A DNA stretch of 15,354 bases from DATKMS01 sp041497995 (GTDB lineage: Bacteria > Desulfobacterota > Binatia > HRBIN30). The stretch lies in the NCBI GenBank assembly GCA_041497995.1, contig JBGQHM010000131.1, positions 1-15,354 of the forward strand, read 5' to 3'. This document shows positions 1 to 6,428 of the stretch, piece after piece (the first letter of the stretch is position 1; every line of letters starts with the position of its first letter). The notes beneath the pieces are model-generated. The model saw only the letters and a list, made by a program, of their open reading frames with translations. It was not told the origin of the DNA and did not search any database. Made by a program: the position numbers and the translations under genes.

Positions 1-269
1 CCGCAGTGTGACAGGGTCGACACGATGACCGTATCGCCTTCCTTCACGCTGGTGACGCCGGCACCGACCGCATCGATGACACCGGCGCCTTCGTGTCCGA
101 GCACGACGGGCGTGGGGTAGGGGATGGTGCCGTCGATGACGCTCAAGTCGGAGTGGCAGAGGCCGGCGGCTTTGAGCGCGACGCCTACTTCGCCGGGACC
201 TGGGTCCTTGACGTGGACCTCTTCGATCACGACCGGCTTGTCGACGGAATAGAAGACGGCACCTTTCAT
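1..269 (-). CDS. Zn-dependent alcohol dehydrogenase, N-terminal part (cut by window edge)
   Basis: This is the first 90 codons of a medium-chain, zinc-dependent alcohol dehydrogenase; the gene continues off the left edge. The read protein starts MKGAVFYSVDKPVVIEEV and contains the GroES-like fold hallmarks: AGLCHSD with the catalytic zinc ligand C38, and LGHEGAG with H59-E60. These are the first two positions of the catalytic zinc site in the family. It then follows the usual G-AGV-(S/T)-V-(K)-GD-V turn up to STLSHCG, where the next cysteine (C89) precedes the structural-zinc region. Family enzymes oxidise alcohols to aldehydes with NAD(P), or with bound NADH in NDMA-dependent types. It is the last visible gene of the minus-strand series 4771 to 1, 106 bp after the amidohydrolase. 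It pairs naturally with the aldehyde dehydrogenase of the same operon. Substrate is unknown. The open frame is too short to appear as a complete ORF. Confidence 0.9.
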   Translation of the reverse strand, partial: MKGAVFYSVDKPVVIEEVHVKDPGPGEVGVALKAAGLCHSDLSVIDGTIPYPTPVVLGHEGAGVIDAVGAGVTSVKEGDTVIVSTLSHC

Positions 270-299
270 CCGAGCGACCTGCAGTGTTGTCGCAAGAAT

Positions 300-322
300 G
301 CGGGTTTGAAACCCGCCGCTAC
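300..322 (-). repeat. REP-type palindromic element, copy A
   Basis: A perfect-arm palindrome GCGGGTTTGAAACCCGC (300-316) is followed by CGCTAC. On the minus strand this reads GTAG, CG, then the palindrome. A GTAG foot beside a palindrome is the described layout of REP elements mobilised by RAYT transposases. The same 23 bases occur without mismatch at 9868-9890, and with one mismatch in inverted orientation at 9529-9551. It lies in the 106-bp gap between the amidohydrolase stop and the alcohol dehydrogenase start, where it could also fold in the mRNA. Confidence 0.85.
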
Positions 323-338
323 GGTGGGGAGGCTCCGA

Positions 339-373
339 CATTCACCATTCAGCATTCAACATTCACCATTCTT
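339..373. repeat. heptanucleotide tandem repeat CATTCAN
   Basis: Four consecutive units CATTCAC, CATTCAG, CATTCAA and CATTCAC run from 339 to 366, followed by a degenerate fifth, CATTCTT (367-373). The seventh base varies while the first six are constant. On the transcribed minus strand the unit is NTGAATG. It ends two bases before the amidohydrolase stop codon, so it forms the 3' flank of that gene. Short heptamer repeats of this sort are known in cyanobacteria and other environmental bacteria; no function can be read from the sequence. Confidence 0.8.
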
Positions 374-375
374 GA

Positions 376-2085
376 TCAGTTTGTTGGATTGCCGACACGC
401 AGGATGCGCCCGGCGCGTGTACCGGTGAGCTTGTTGTTCTCGACGATCACCTCGCCGTTCACCAGCACGCGCACCACGCCTTCGCAGCCCACCTGCCAGC
501 GCTCCTCGCCGCCCGGCATGTCGCGGACCAAGGTTTTCTTCCCGAGTCCGATGCGCGCCGGATCGAACATCATGATGTCGGCGTGGTAGCCACGTGCGAG
601 TAGCCCGCGGCCTTTCAGACCGGTGATCATCGCCGGGATTTGGGTGATGCGCCGGATGCCGTCTTCGAGCTCGAACTGCTTGCGCTCCAGCAACCAGGTG
701 CGAATGAAGTAGGTTGACCACTCGGCGCCGTCGTCACGGTCGGCGTGCGCGCCGCCGTCACCGGTGCCGATGATCATGTGCATGTTGCGCTGCGCTTCGG
801 CGTTGGCCTCGATCCACGGCGCGGCTTCGCTGTTCCACATGAACTGCGTCTCGAGGTTGTCGGCGACGGACAGATCGCACATCACGTCGGCGGGATGCAC
901 GCCGCGCTCGCTGGCGAGCTGCGCGAGGCTCTTGCCCTCCGCCTTCGGGTTCGACTTCGACCGGTCCACGAAAATCGCGGTCATTGCCGGCATCGGCAAC
1001 GTCGAGCCCTTGCTCGGGTCTTTGTTCGGGTTGTCGATGCCCCAGCGCAGCTTCTCGCGGAGGGTGGGATCGCGCAGGGTCGCGAGACGCTGGTCCGGTG
1101 TCTGCTCCGCCAGGTCGCGCCAGTGAAATACGCCTTCGAAGAGCGACGTGCCGCGGCGCCAGTTGAACGGCCGCATGAACGGCTGGGTGCGCAGCATGGA
1201 GTATATCGCCGCGCCCTTGTCGCGCGCTTCCGACAGGAACTTCGTCTGGTCATCCCATAGCTGCTTGTTGCCCGGACGGTACCCCATCCCTTGGATAACG
1301 ATCGGCAGGCCGCAGCGGTGCGCCAATTGAATCAGCCGATCACGATCGCGCGCATCGACCCCTTGCGGTGCCGACTCGGGCAGGTAGGCGATGCTTCCCG
1401 CGCCGCCTTCGCCGGCGGCTTCGGCGAGCGCCAGGACTTCATCGAAGCTGCCGTGCCGCGACGGCACCGGCCGCTTGTGGTGGTCGACATGCGTCGGCCC
1501 GTTCGACGACGAGAAGCCGGCGGCGCCGGCGGCCATCGCCTCGCGCACCAGGCGCTTCATCTGCTCGATCTCGTCGGCGGTGGCAGCCCGCTCCGATGCG
1601 GCCTCGCCCATGACGTAACGGCGAATCGCGGAGTGACCGATGTACACGGCGAGGTTGATGCCCAACCGCTTGTCGAGCGTCTCGAGGTACGACGGGAAGG
1701 TGTCCCAGTCCCACGGCAGTCCCTCGCGCAGCACGCTCGGTGTCATGCCCTCCACTTTCGCGAACAGCTCGGTCAGCCAATCATGATCCTTTTTGGCGCA
1801 CGGCGCGATCGAGTAGCCGCAGTTGCCGGCGACGACCGAGGTGACGCCGTGGAAGCACGACGAGGTGCCGAACGGCTCGAAGCTGAGCTGCGGGTCGTAG
1901 TGCGTGTGCGCATCGACGATACCGGGCATCACCACGAGGCCGTCCGCCTTGAGCTCGCGCTTCGCACCGGAGAGCCGTCCGATGTCGGTGATGAAGCCGT
2001 CCTTGATGCCGACGTCGGCAGTGCGCACCGGCAAGCCCGAGCCGTCGATAACGCGGCCGCCTTTGATGATCGTATCAAACGCCAT
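376..2085 (-). CDS. amidohydrolase family protein, N-acyl-D-amino-acid deacylase-like
   Basis: This 569-residue protein belongs to the D-aminoacylase branch of the amidohydrolase superfamily. These are cytoplasmic metal-dependent TIM-barrel hydrolases that cleave the amide of N-acyl-D-amino acids or related amides. The N-terminal beta-sandwich strand is MAFDTIIKGGRVIDGSG. The metal site opens with VDAHTHYD (H60, H62). It continues with AGNCG (C89, which replaces the usual carboxylated lysine as bridging ligand in this branch), GHS (H151), and TGDGGAHAD with D443 and H447. Length and motif order match the family, so the gene looks complete. The start ATG (2083-2085) has a purine-rich AGGGGGA 4 bases upstream that overlaps the end of the aldehyde dehydrogenase gene only 9 bp away, so the two are translated from one mRNA. 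The C-terminal sandwich (RGYHADIMMFDP, then VNGEVIVENN) is intact. Homologues in oxidative operons may act on other amides or cyclic imides. True substrate unknown. Confidence 0.9.
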   Translation of the reverse strand: MAFDTIIKGGRVIDGSGLPVRTADVGIKDGFITDIGRLSGAKRELKADGLVVMPGIVDAHTHYDPQLSFEPFGTSSCFHGVTSVVAGNCGYSIAPCAKKDHDWLTELFAKVEGMTPSVLREGLPWDWDTFPSYLETLDKRLGINLAVYIGHSAIRRYVMGEAASERAATADEIEQMKRLVREAMAAGAAGFSSSNGPTHVDHHKRPVPSRHGSFDEVLALAEAAGEGGAGSIAYLPESAPQGVDARDRDRLIQLAHRCGLPIVIQGMGYRPGNKQLWDDQTKFLSEARDKGAAIYSMLRTQPFMRPFNWRRGTSLFEGVFHWRDLAEQTPDQRLATLRDPTLREKLRWGIDNPNKDPSKGSTLPMPAMTAIFVDRSKSNPKAEGKSLAQLASERGVHPADVMCDLSVADNLETQFMWNSEAAPWIEANAEAQRNMHMIIGTGDGGAHADRDDGAEWSTYFIRTWLLERKQFELEDGIRRITQIPAMITGLKGRGLLARGYHADIMMFDPARIGLGKKTLVRDMPGGEERWQVGCEGVVRVLVNGEVIVENNKLTGTRAGRILRVGNPTN

Positions 2086-2094
2086 GCTTCCCCC

Positions 2095-3558
2095 TCACGC
2101 GGTCCAGCCGATGTACTTCAGCTCGCTGTACGTATTGAGCGCGTAACGCCCGCCATCGCGGCCGACGCCACTTTGTTTGTAGCCGCCGAACGGCGCATCC
2201 GGATTCATCGGCCCACCATTGATCTGTACGGTGCCGGTGCGCAGCTGGCGTGCGGCGCGCAGCCCGCGGGCCGAGTCTCCGGTCCAGATATAGCCGTACA
2301 ATCCGTAGTCGGAGTCGTTGGCGATCGCGATAGCGTCCGCCTCGTCGCGGAATGGGATCGCCGTGATCACCGGCCCGAAGATTTCCTCGCGCGCCACGTG
2401 CATCGCGTTGGTGGCGCTAGTGAACAGTGTCGGTTCGACGTAGTAGCCACACGCCAAGTGCGCTGGCCGCTTGCCACCGCATGCCAGCGTGGCACCATCC
2501 TTCACGCCTTGCGCAATGTAGCGTTCGACCCGATCGCGTTGCGACGCTGATACCAACGGACCAACGACCACGCCCGCTTCGCGCGGGTCGCCGATCTTGA
2601 GCGTTGGACCGGTCGCTGCCAGCTTCGCGGTGATCTCGTCGTAGATGGATTGCTCGATGAGCACGCGCGTGCCGGCGATGCAGATCTGGCCGCTGTGGAA
2701 GGTCCACACTTGCATCGCGCTGGCCAGTGCCTTCGCCCGGTCCGCGTCGGCGAAGATGATGTTCGCCGACTTGCCGCCGAGCTCCATGAGCGTGCGCTTC
2801 ATGCGGCTGGCCGCACTTTCTTGGATCGCACGCCCGACGGCGGTGCTGCCGGTGAAGGAGATCATGTCGACGTCGGGTGATGTCGTCAGCGCTTCACCAA
2901 TCTCCGGACCCGCGCCGCACACGAAGTTGACGACGCCGGGGGGCAGCACCGAGTCGACGATGCGGCACAGCTCGACAACGCCGAGCGGGTCGACCGGCGC
3001 CGGTTTGATCACGACGGTGTTGCCGCAAGCGAGCGCCGGGCCGAGCTTGCCGGCGCAGTTGGTCATCGGAAAGTTGAACGGCGTGATGCCGGCGACGACG
3101 CCGATCGGTTCGCGCACTACCAGGCCGGCGGCGAGACCGCGTGCGTTCGGGCCTTGCAGCTCCCGCGGCGGCAGCGCCTCGTCGGCCGGGGCGGCGGCGA
3201 GCTCGGCGAACTTCGCCAACCGGATGGCGACGGCACCGACCTGCTGCGACGCGGCGACCGGTTTGACGGCGCCGGTCTCGGCGATCGTCAGATCGACCAA
3301 CCCGCCCATCTCGGCTTTGAACTTCTCGGCGGCTTTGAGCAGCAGCGCCCCGCGTTCGCCGCCGCTCATCGACCGCCACGGCCCGTGCTCGAACGCGTCG
3401 CGTGCCGCACGTGCCGCGGCGCGCACCTGCTCGACGGAACACTCGGGTGCATAGCCCGCCGGCTCCTCGGTGGCGGGGTTGGTGATCTGATAGGTGCCCT
3501 TGGCGGCGGCAACCCACTCGCCACCGATCAGCACCTTGTCGAAGATGGGCACGTTCAT
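2095..3558 (-). CDS. NAD(P)-dependent aldehyde dehydrogenase family protein
   Basis: This 487-residue soluble protein has the full aldehyde dehydrogenase superfamily layout and oxidises an aldehyde to the carboxylic acid with NAD(P). Visible motifs in order are ITPFNFPMTN with the oxyanion-hole N162, VIKPAP with the cofactor-binding K185, FTGSTAVGRAI (Rossmann glycine turn, about 235-245), MELGGKS with the general base E259, and GQICIAGTR with the nucleophile C293. EEIFGPV and the terminal GGYKQSGVGRDGG segment are also present. All catalytic residues are retained and the length is normal. It follows the LLM oxidoreductase after an 88-bp gap filled by a paired REP element, and is followed 9 bp later by the amidohydrolase. 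The ATG at 3558 has only a weak upstream ACGGAA; no better start is visible. It probably acts with the alcohol dehydrogenase at the left edge. The substrate cannot be told from sequence. Confidence 0.95.
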   Translation of the reverse strand: MNVPIFDKVLIGGEWVAAAKGTYQITNPATEEPAGYAPECSVEQVRAAARAARDAFEHGPWRSMSGGERGALLLKAAEKFKAEMGGLVDLTIAETGAVKPVAASQQVGAVAIRLAKFAELAAAPADEALPPRELQGPNARGLAAGLVVREPIGVVAGITPFNFPMTNCAGKLGPALACGNTVVIKPAPVDPLGVVELCRIVDSVLPPGVVNFVCGAGPEIGEALTTSPDVDMISFTGSTAVGRAIQESAASRMKRTLMELGGKSANIIFADADRAKALASAMQVWTFHSGQICIAGTRVLIEQSIYDEITAKLAATGPTLKIGDPREAGVVVGPLVSASQRDRVERYIAQGVKDGATLACGGKRPAHLACGYYVEPTLFTSATNAMHVAREEIFGPVITAIPFRDEADAIAIANDSDYGLYGYIWTGDSARGLRAARQLRTGTVQINGGPMNPDAPFGGYKQSGVGRDGGRYALNTYSELKYIGWTA

Positions 3559-3572
3559 TCCGTATTCCGTTC

Positions 3573-3638
3573 GTAGGGTCCGCTGTGCGGACCAGTCTTC
3601 GGTTCGCGTTCGAAGATGGTCGGCACAGCGGACGCTAC
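3573..3638. repeat. paired inverted REP element (REPIN-like) in the LLM-ALDH gap
   Basis: Two 21-base arms, 3573-3593 and 3618-3638, are inverted copies of each other with 19 of 21 positions matching. Each begins (outer end) with GTAG. The left arm is itself a hairpin: GGTCCGC and GCGGACC flank a TGT loop. In the right arm that inner hairpin has one mismatch. The 24-base middle contains another inverted pair, TCTTCG and CGAAGA. Two GTAG-headed palindromes facing each other is the arrangement called a REPIN. The sequence differs from the GGGTTTGAAACCC type found elsewhere in this window, so it is a second REP family. It occupies most of the 88-bp gap and would form a strong stem in the operon mRNA. 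Confidence 0.8.
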
Positions 3639-3646
3639 CTAGTCTC

Positions 3647-4771
3647 TCACGCCGCCTTTGCTGCTAGCTGCGCTTCGCGCTGCCGCCGCGTGCTGTGCAC
3701 GGGATCCTTGTCGAACTTCGGCAATACGTGTTTGCCGAAGGTTTCGATCGAGCGCAATACGTGCTTCTGGTCGAGTGTCAGGGTGAGCGGCGCGTAGATC
3801 AATTGGTCCACGCCGATGTCCTCGTACATTTGGATCACCTTGGCGATTTCCTCCGGCGCACCGATTTGTCGGCCGCCGACGGCCAGGCCGGCCTTGAGAT
3901 CAGCGGGCGACGTAGCCGGGAGCGGCCCGATCGGTCCTTCCTTCGGCATGCCCGCGGGTCGGGGAATCGAATCGAGCCATTTGAAGAAATACTCGGTGAA
4001 GCGTTCGACCTTCGCGTCGGCGTACAGCCGGCGCGCTTCGTCGCCGTCGTCGAGGCAGAACATGTTGGTGGTGACGGCGATGTTGTCGTTGATGTATGCG
4101 CCTGCCGGCTTTTTGCAGCGCTTGATGGCCTCCTTGTAGTTGCGCACGTGGTCGGCGATCTGTGACGGCGTGCCGAAGGTGAAGCACAGCGCGCCGAGGC
4201 CGAGCTCGCCGGCTTCGATGAACGTCGGCGGACTCGAGCACGCGACCCACATCGGCGGATGCGGCTTGGTGTACGGCTTCGGCAGGACGTTGCGTTCCGG
4301 CATCCGGAAGTACTTGCCTTCGAACTGATAGGGTTGGTCGAGCCACATCCGTGGAATCTGTTCGAGCGACTCGCGCCACATCGGCTTGGTCTCCGCTGCG
4401 GCGGGAATCGAGAAGCCCGCCCACTCGGCCGTCGATGAGCCGCGGCCGGTGCCGAACTCGACGCGGCCTTCGGAGAGGTGGTCCATCGTCGCGATGCGTT
4501 CGGCGACGCGCGCCGGGTGATTGACCGGTGCCGTGATGTTGGTGATCGCCGTGCCGACGTGGATGCGCTTGGTGCGCGCCGCGACCCAGCTCAGGAAGAC
4601 CTCGGGCGCCGGCTGGTGCGAGTAGTGCTCGAGGAAGTGGTGCTCCGGCGACCAATCGTACTTGAAGCCGGCCGCTTCGACCGCTTCGGCCACTTCGAGC
4701 TCACGCAAGTATCGCGAGTGCTCGTCATCCCATGGCGGAACATGCATCTGGGAAAAGATCCCGAACTCCAT
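3647..4771 (-). CDS. LLM class flavin-dependent oxidoreductase (luciferase-like monooxygenase)
   Basis: This 374-residue protein belongs to the bacterial luciferase-like family, TIM-barrel enzymes that use reduced flavin (FMNH2 or F420H2) for monooxygenation or hydride transfer. It starts MEFGIFSQMHVPPWDD, followed by the typical WSPEHHFLEHY segment (about 40-50). Next come the GTAITNITAPVNHPARVAE strand-helix and DHLSEGRVEFGTGRG (about 97-111), all characteristic positions around the flavin phosphate and isoalloxazine. The start ATG (4769-4771) is backed by GGAGG at 4782-4778 on the minus strand, six bases upstream. It is the first gene of the minus-strand operon and is transcribed divergently from the TetR regulator. 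It is probably the oxygenase or dehydrogenase step feeding the downstream aldehyde and alcohol dehydrogenases. Whether the cofactor is FMN or F420, and what the substrate is, cannot be decided here. Confidence 0.92.
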   Translation of the reverse strand: MEFGIFSQMHVPPWDDEHSRYLRELEVAEAVEAAGFKYDWSPEHHFLEHYSHQPAPEVFLSWVAARTKRIHVGTAITNITAPVNHPARVAERIATMDHLSEGRVEFGTGRGSSTAEWAGFSIPAAAETKPMWRESLEQIPRMWLDQPYQFEGKYFRMPERNVLPKPYTKPHPPMWVACSSPPTFIEAGELGLGALCFTFGTPSQIADHVRNYKEAIKRCKKPAGAYINDNIAVTTNMFCLDDGDEARRLYADAKVERFTEYFFKWLDSIPRPAGMPKEGPIGPLPATSPADLKAGLAVGGRQIGAPEEIAKVIQMYEDIGVDQLIYAPLTLTLDQKHVLRSIETFGKHVLPKFDKDPVHSTRRQREAQLAAKAA

Positions 4772-4820
4772 TCGGCGCCTCCGTGTCTGCGAGAGTCGTG
4801 GTGGTCTGTGGTTCGATTTC

Positions 4821-4836
4821 CCGAATTAGCATTCGG
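4821..4836. promoter_or_regulatory. candidate TetR operator, palindrome CCGAAT-TAGC-ATTCGG
   Basis: Six-base arms CCGAAT and ATTCGG are perfectly inverted around a four-base centre. The palindrome overlaps the proposed -10 of the LLM operon promoter. It lies in the divergent gap next to a TetR gene, where such regulators normally bind. Assignment to this regulator is inference. Confidence 0.45.
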
Positions 4837-4852
4837 AATTATGACTTGTCAA
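4825..4852 (-). promoter_or_regulatory. candidate sigma70-type promoter for the LLM operon
   Basis: On the minus strand a perfect TTGACA (4852-4847) is followed after 16 bases by GCTAAT (4830-4825), which matches the -10 consensus at four of six positions. It lies about 55 bp upstream of the LLM start codon, in the only AT-rich stretch of the region. The -10 is weak, so the call rests on the -35 box, location and base composition. On the opposite strand TTGTCA (4846-4851) could serve as a -35 for the TetR gene, but no good -10 follows. Confidence 0.45.
4842..4851. promoter_or_regulatory. second small palindrome TGAC-TT-GTCA over the -35 box
   Basis: Four-base arms TGAC and GTCA form a perfect inverted repeat across the proposed TTGACA box. 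It may be a second half of a regulator-binding region, or may follow partly from the -35 sequence itself. It is short enough that chance is possible. Confidence 0.3.
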
Positions 4853-4883
4853 TCGTTTTTTTGAGTGATAAGCATCTTGGGCT

Positions 4884-5537
4884 ATGGCCGTGAAGCGCAA
4901 ACCCAAGCACGAAGCGCGCACCGCCCGCAACAACGTCTACCGCCAGCACATCTTCACGGTCGCCGAGCAGGTGTTCGCCGAACGCGGCTTCGAGGCGACC
5001 AAGGTGCAGGACATCTCGCGGCTGGTGGGGTTGTCGATGGGAACAATCTACGCGGTGTTCCCCAGCAAGGAAGACCTGTTCCGCGCCATCCTGGAGGAAC
5101 GGGGCGGCGAGCTGCTGCTGGTGGCGCGCGAGGCTGTTGCGCGCGACGCGCCCCCGCGCGAGACGCTGCGCGCCCTGAGCGAAGCGTACATCGAGTACTT
5201 CTTTGCGCATCCCAACTTCCTGCGGATGCACTTGCGCGAGGGTACCTCGTGGGTGCTGAGCCCAACGTTGGGTGCAGACACGCGGGCGCAGCTGTGGACG
5301 GAGATCCATGACCTGCAGACGGAGATCTTCCGCCGCGGCATCACCGCCGGTGTTTTCATCGATGAAGCGCCGGGGTATCTGGCGAAGCTGTTCAGCGCCA
5401 TGGACCAGGTGTTGCTCGCGGAGTGGGTGGCCGGCGGCATGAAGGCGGAGCGGGCGCAGCTGGTGCACCGGCTGCAGCAGCTCGTCAAACGCGCGTTCTG
5501 TGTCCCGTCGCCGCCTCAGCGTGCGAAGCGCCGCTGA
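4884..5537 (+). CDS. TetR/AcrR family transcriptional regulator
   Basis: This 217-residue DNA-binding regulator has a basic N-terminal tail (MAVKRKPKHEARTARNN) and then the TetR helix-turn-helix region, about residues 21-70. AEQVFAERGFEATKVQDIS is followed by the recognition part VGLSMGTIYAVFPSKEDLF, which matches the family consensus GvskGtlYryFpsKe-L closely. The helical C-terminal two thirds should bind a small-molecule ligand and dimerise. It is transcribed away from the LLM/ALDH/amidohydrolase/ADH operon with a 112-bp shared gap containing palindromes, the usual arrangement for a local repressor. The effector is probably the operon's substrate or a CoA derivative, which is inference. ATG 4884 has no strong Shine-Dalgarno sequence. 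The next gene on this strand is 138 bp away and unrelated. Confidence 0.93.
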   Translation: MAVKRKPKHEARTARNNVYRQHIFTVAEQVFAERGFEATKVQDISRLVGLSMGTIYAVFPSKEDLFRAILEERGGELLLVAREAVARDAPPRETLRALSEAYIEYFFAHPNFLRMHLREGTSWVLSPTLGADTRAQLWTEIHDLQTEIFRRGITAGVFIDEAPGYLAKLFSAMDQVLLAEWVAGGMKAERAQLVHRLQQLVKRAFCVPSPPQRAKRR

Positions 5538-5675
5538 GGCGTTCCTCCGGGCTGGGCGGTCTCACCCCGCGCCAACCGGAAAATTATCTTTACAGCCTGG
5601 AGGGACGAGAGTATCAGTAACCCACTGACATCGGCCGGGCCTGTGTTGATGTAGCGAACGACCGGAGGTTTCCCG

Positions 5676-6428
5676 ATGATTCACAGATCGTATGTAGCGC
5701 GGTTGTGGTTAGCGAGCGGGCGGGCCCCAGCCCTGATCGCTGCGGTGGCCTTCCTCTGTAGTCGTCCTTCTCTGACGATGGCTGGCGTCGCCATCGGCGT
5801 TGCGCCGACGTACCCAGGCTTCGTGCACGTTGGAGCTACCAACGTGCCGGTGAACCTCACCTTCACAAATACCTCCACCACACCGGAGGATGGCGGAACC
5901 GTCTCGCTGAGCAATATCCGCTTTACGCCGTCCTGCAAGAGCGACACCGCGCCGTGTCCAGGTGGCGATGTGGATCCCGGGGTCTTCGAGGTCGTCGGAC
6001 CGGCGACGGGTGCGGCGGGGAATGCGTGTGCGGGAAAGAGCTTCCAGATTGGATCTCCGGACGCGACAACCGGAGAAGTCACCTTCACGGCGCAAGGCGG
6101 TGCGGCCATGCTGCAGCCCCCCGGCACCGCCAACGACTTGGACAAGTGCGTGATCAACTTCTTTGTGAACGTGCTGAAGGTGCCCACCAAGGACGGCTCT
6201 CTCAACCCCGGCCTGCAAACCAACGCGCCCGCTCGCGTGACCGGAACGGCAAGCGTGAACGCGCAGTCCGCAACGCCGACAGGTGCGGCACTGACGACAG
6301 TGCTACCCTTGGAGACCAAGGAGCCAGCGCCCGCGCTTAGTGCAAGCGCGCTGATCGTCGTGGCGATGGTTCTCACCGCCTTCGGCGTGTTCCGGGTGCG
6401 ACGCCGGGGTGAGCTATTTCACCGCTAG
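5676..6428 (+). CDS. secreted hypothetical protein with PEP/IPTL-CTERM-like C-terminal tail
   Basis: This 250-residue protein is of unknown function. A hydrophobic stretch after Arg/His-rich residues (about 17-36, ending SLTMAG) looks like a signal peptide. The mature part is Thr/Gly/Pro/Val-rich and beta-like (VPVNLTFTNTSTTPEDGG), with four cysteines (87, 94, 118, 158) that could form two disulfides outside the cytoplasm. The end has the tripartite form of bacterial sorting signals: EPAPALSAS (216-224), a hydrophobic helix of about 16 residues, then FRVRRRG. The PALS motif resembles the IPTLS of IPTL-CTERM proteins, so exosortase-type processing is possible; no exosortase gene is in the window. 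The start ATG has GGAGG at 5664-5668, seven bases upstream. The last 15 bases overlap the convergent cyclase gene. A structural or choice-of-anchor-type surface protein is the best guess. Confidence 0.8.
   Translation: MIHRSYVARLWLASGRAPALIAAVAFLCSRPSLTMAGVAIGVAPTYPGFVHVGATNVPVNLTFTNTSTTPEDGGTVSLSNIRFTPSCKSDTAPCPGGDVDPGVFEVVGPATGAAGNACAGKSFQIGSPDATTGEVTFTAQGGAAMLQPPGTANDLDKCVINFFVNVLKVPTKDGSLNPGLQTNAPARVTGTASVNAQSATPTGAALTTVLPLETKEPAPALSASALIVVAMVLTAFGVFRVRRRGELFHR

Noticed and set aside
1291..2550. 419-residue open frame on the plus strand
   Set aside because: It is antisense to the amidohydrolase and aldehyde dehydrogenase genes, is rich in Arg/Ala/Asp of the shadow-frame type, and shows no recognisable domain.
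5504..5545. Possible terminator after the TetR gene (CGCC-GCTGA-GGCG)
   Set aside because: The stem is only four base pairs and overlaps the stop codon, with no U-tract following. It is too weak to call.
5676..5760. Lipoprotein signal (AFLC at residues 25-28) in the secreted protein
   Set aside because: The residue before the cysteine is leucine, not Gly/Ala/Ser, so the lipobox rule is not met. A normal signal peptide fits better.
5681..6376. 231-residue open frame on the minus strand opposite the secreted protein
   Set aside because: The plus-strand gene has GGAGG at the right distance, a signal peptide and a sorting tail. The minus frame has none of these.
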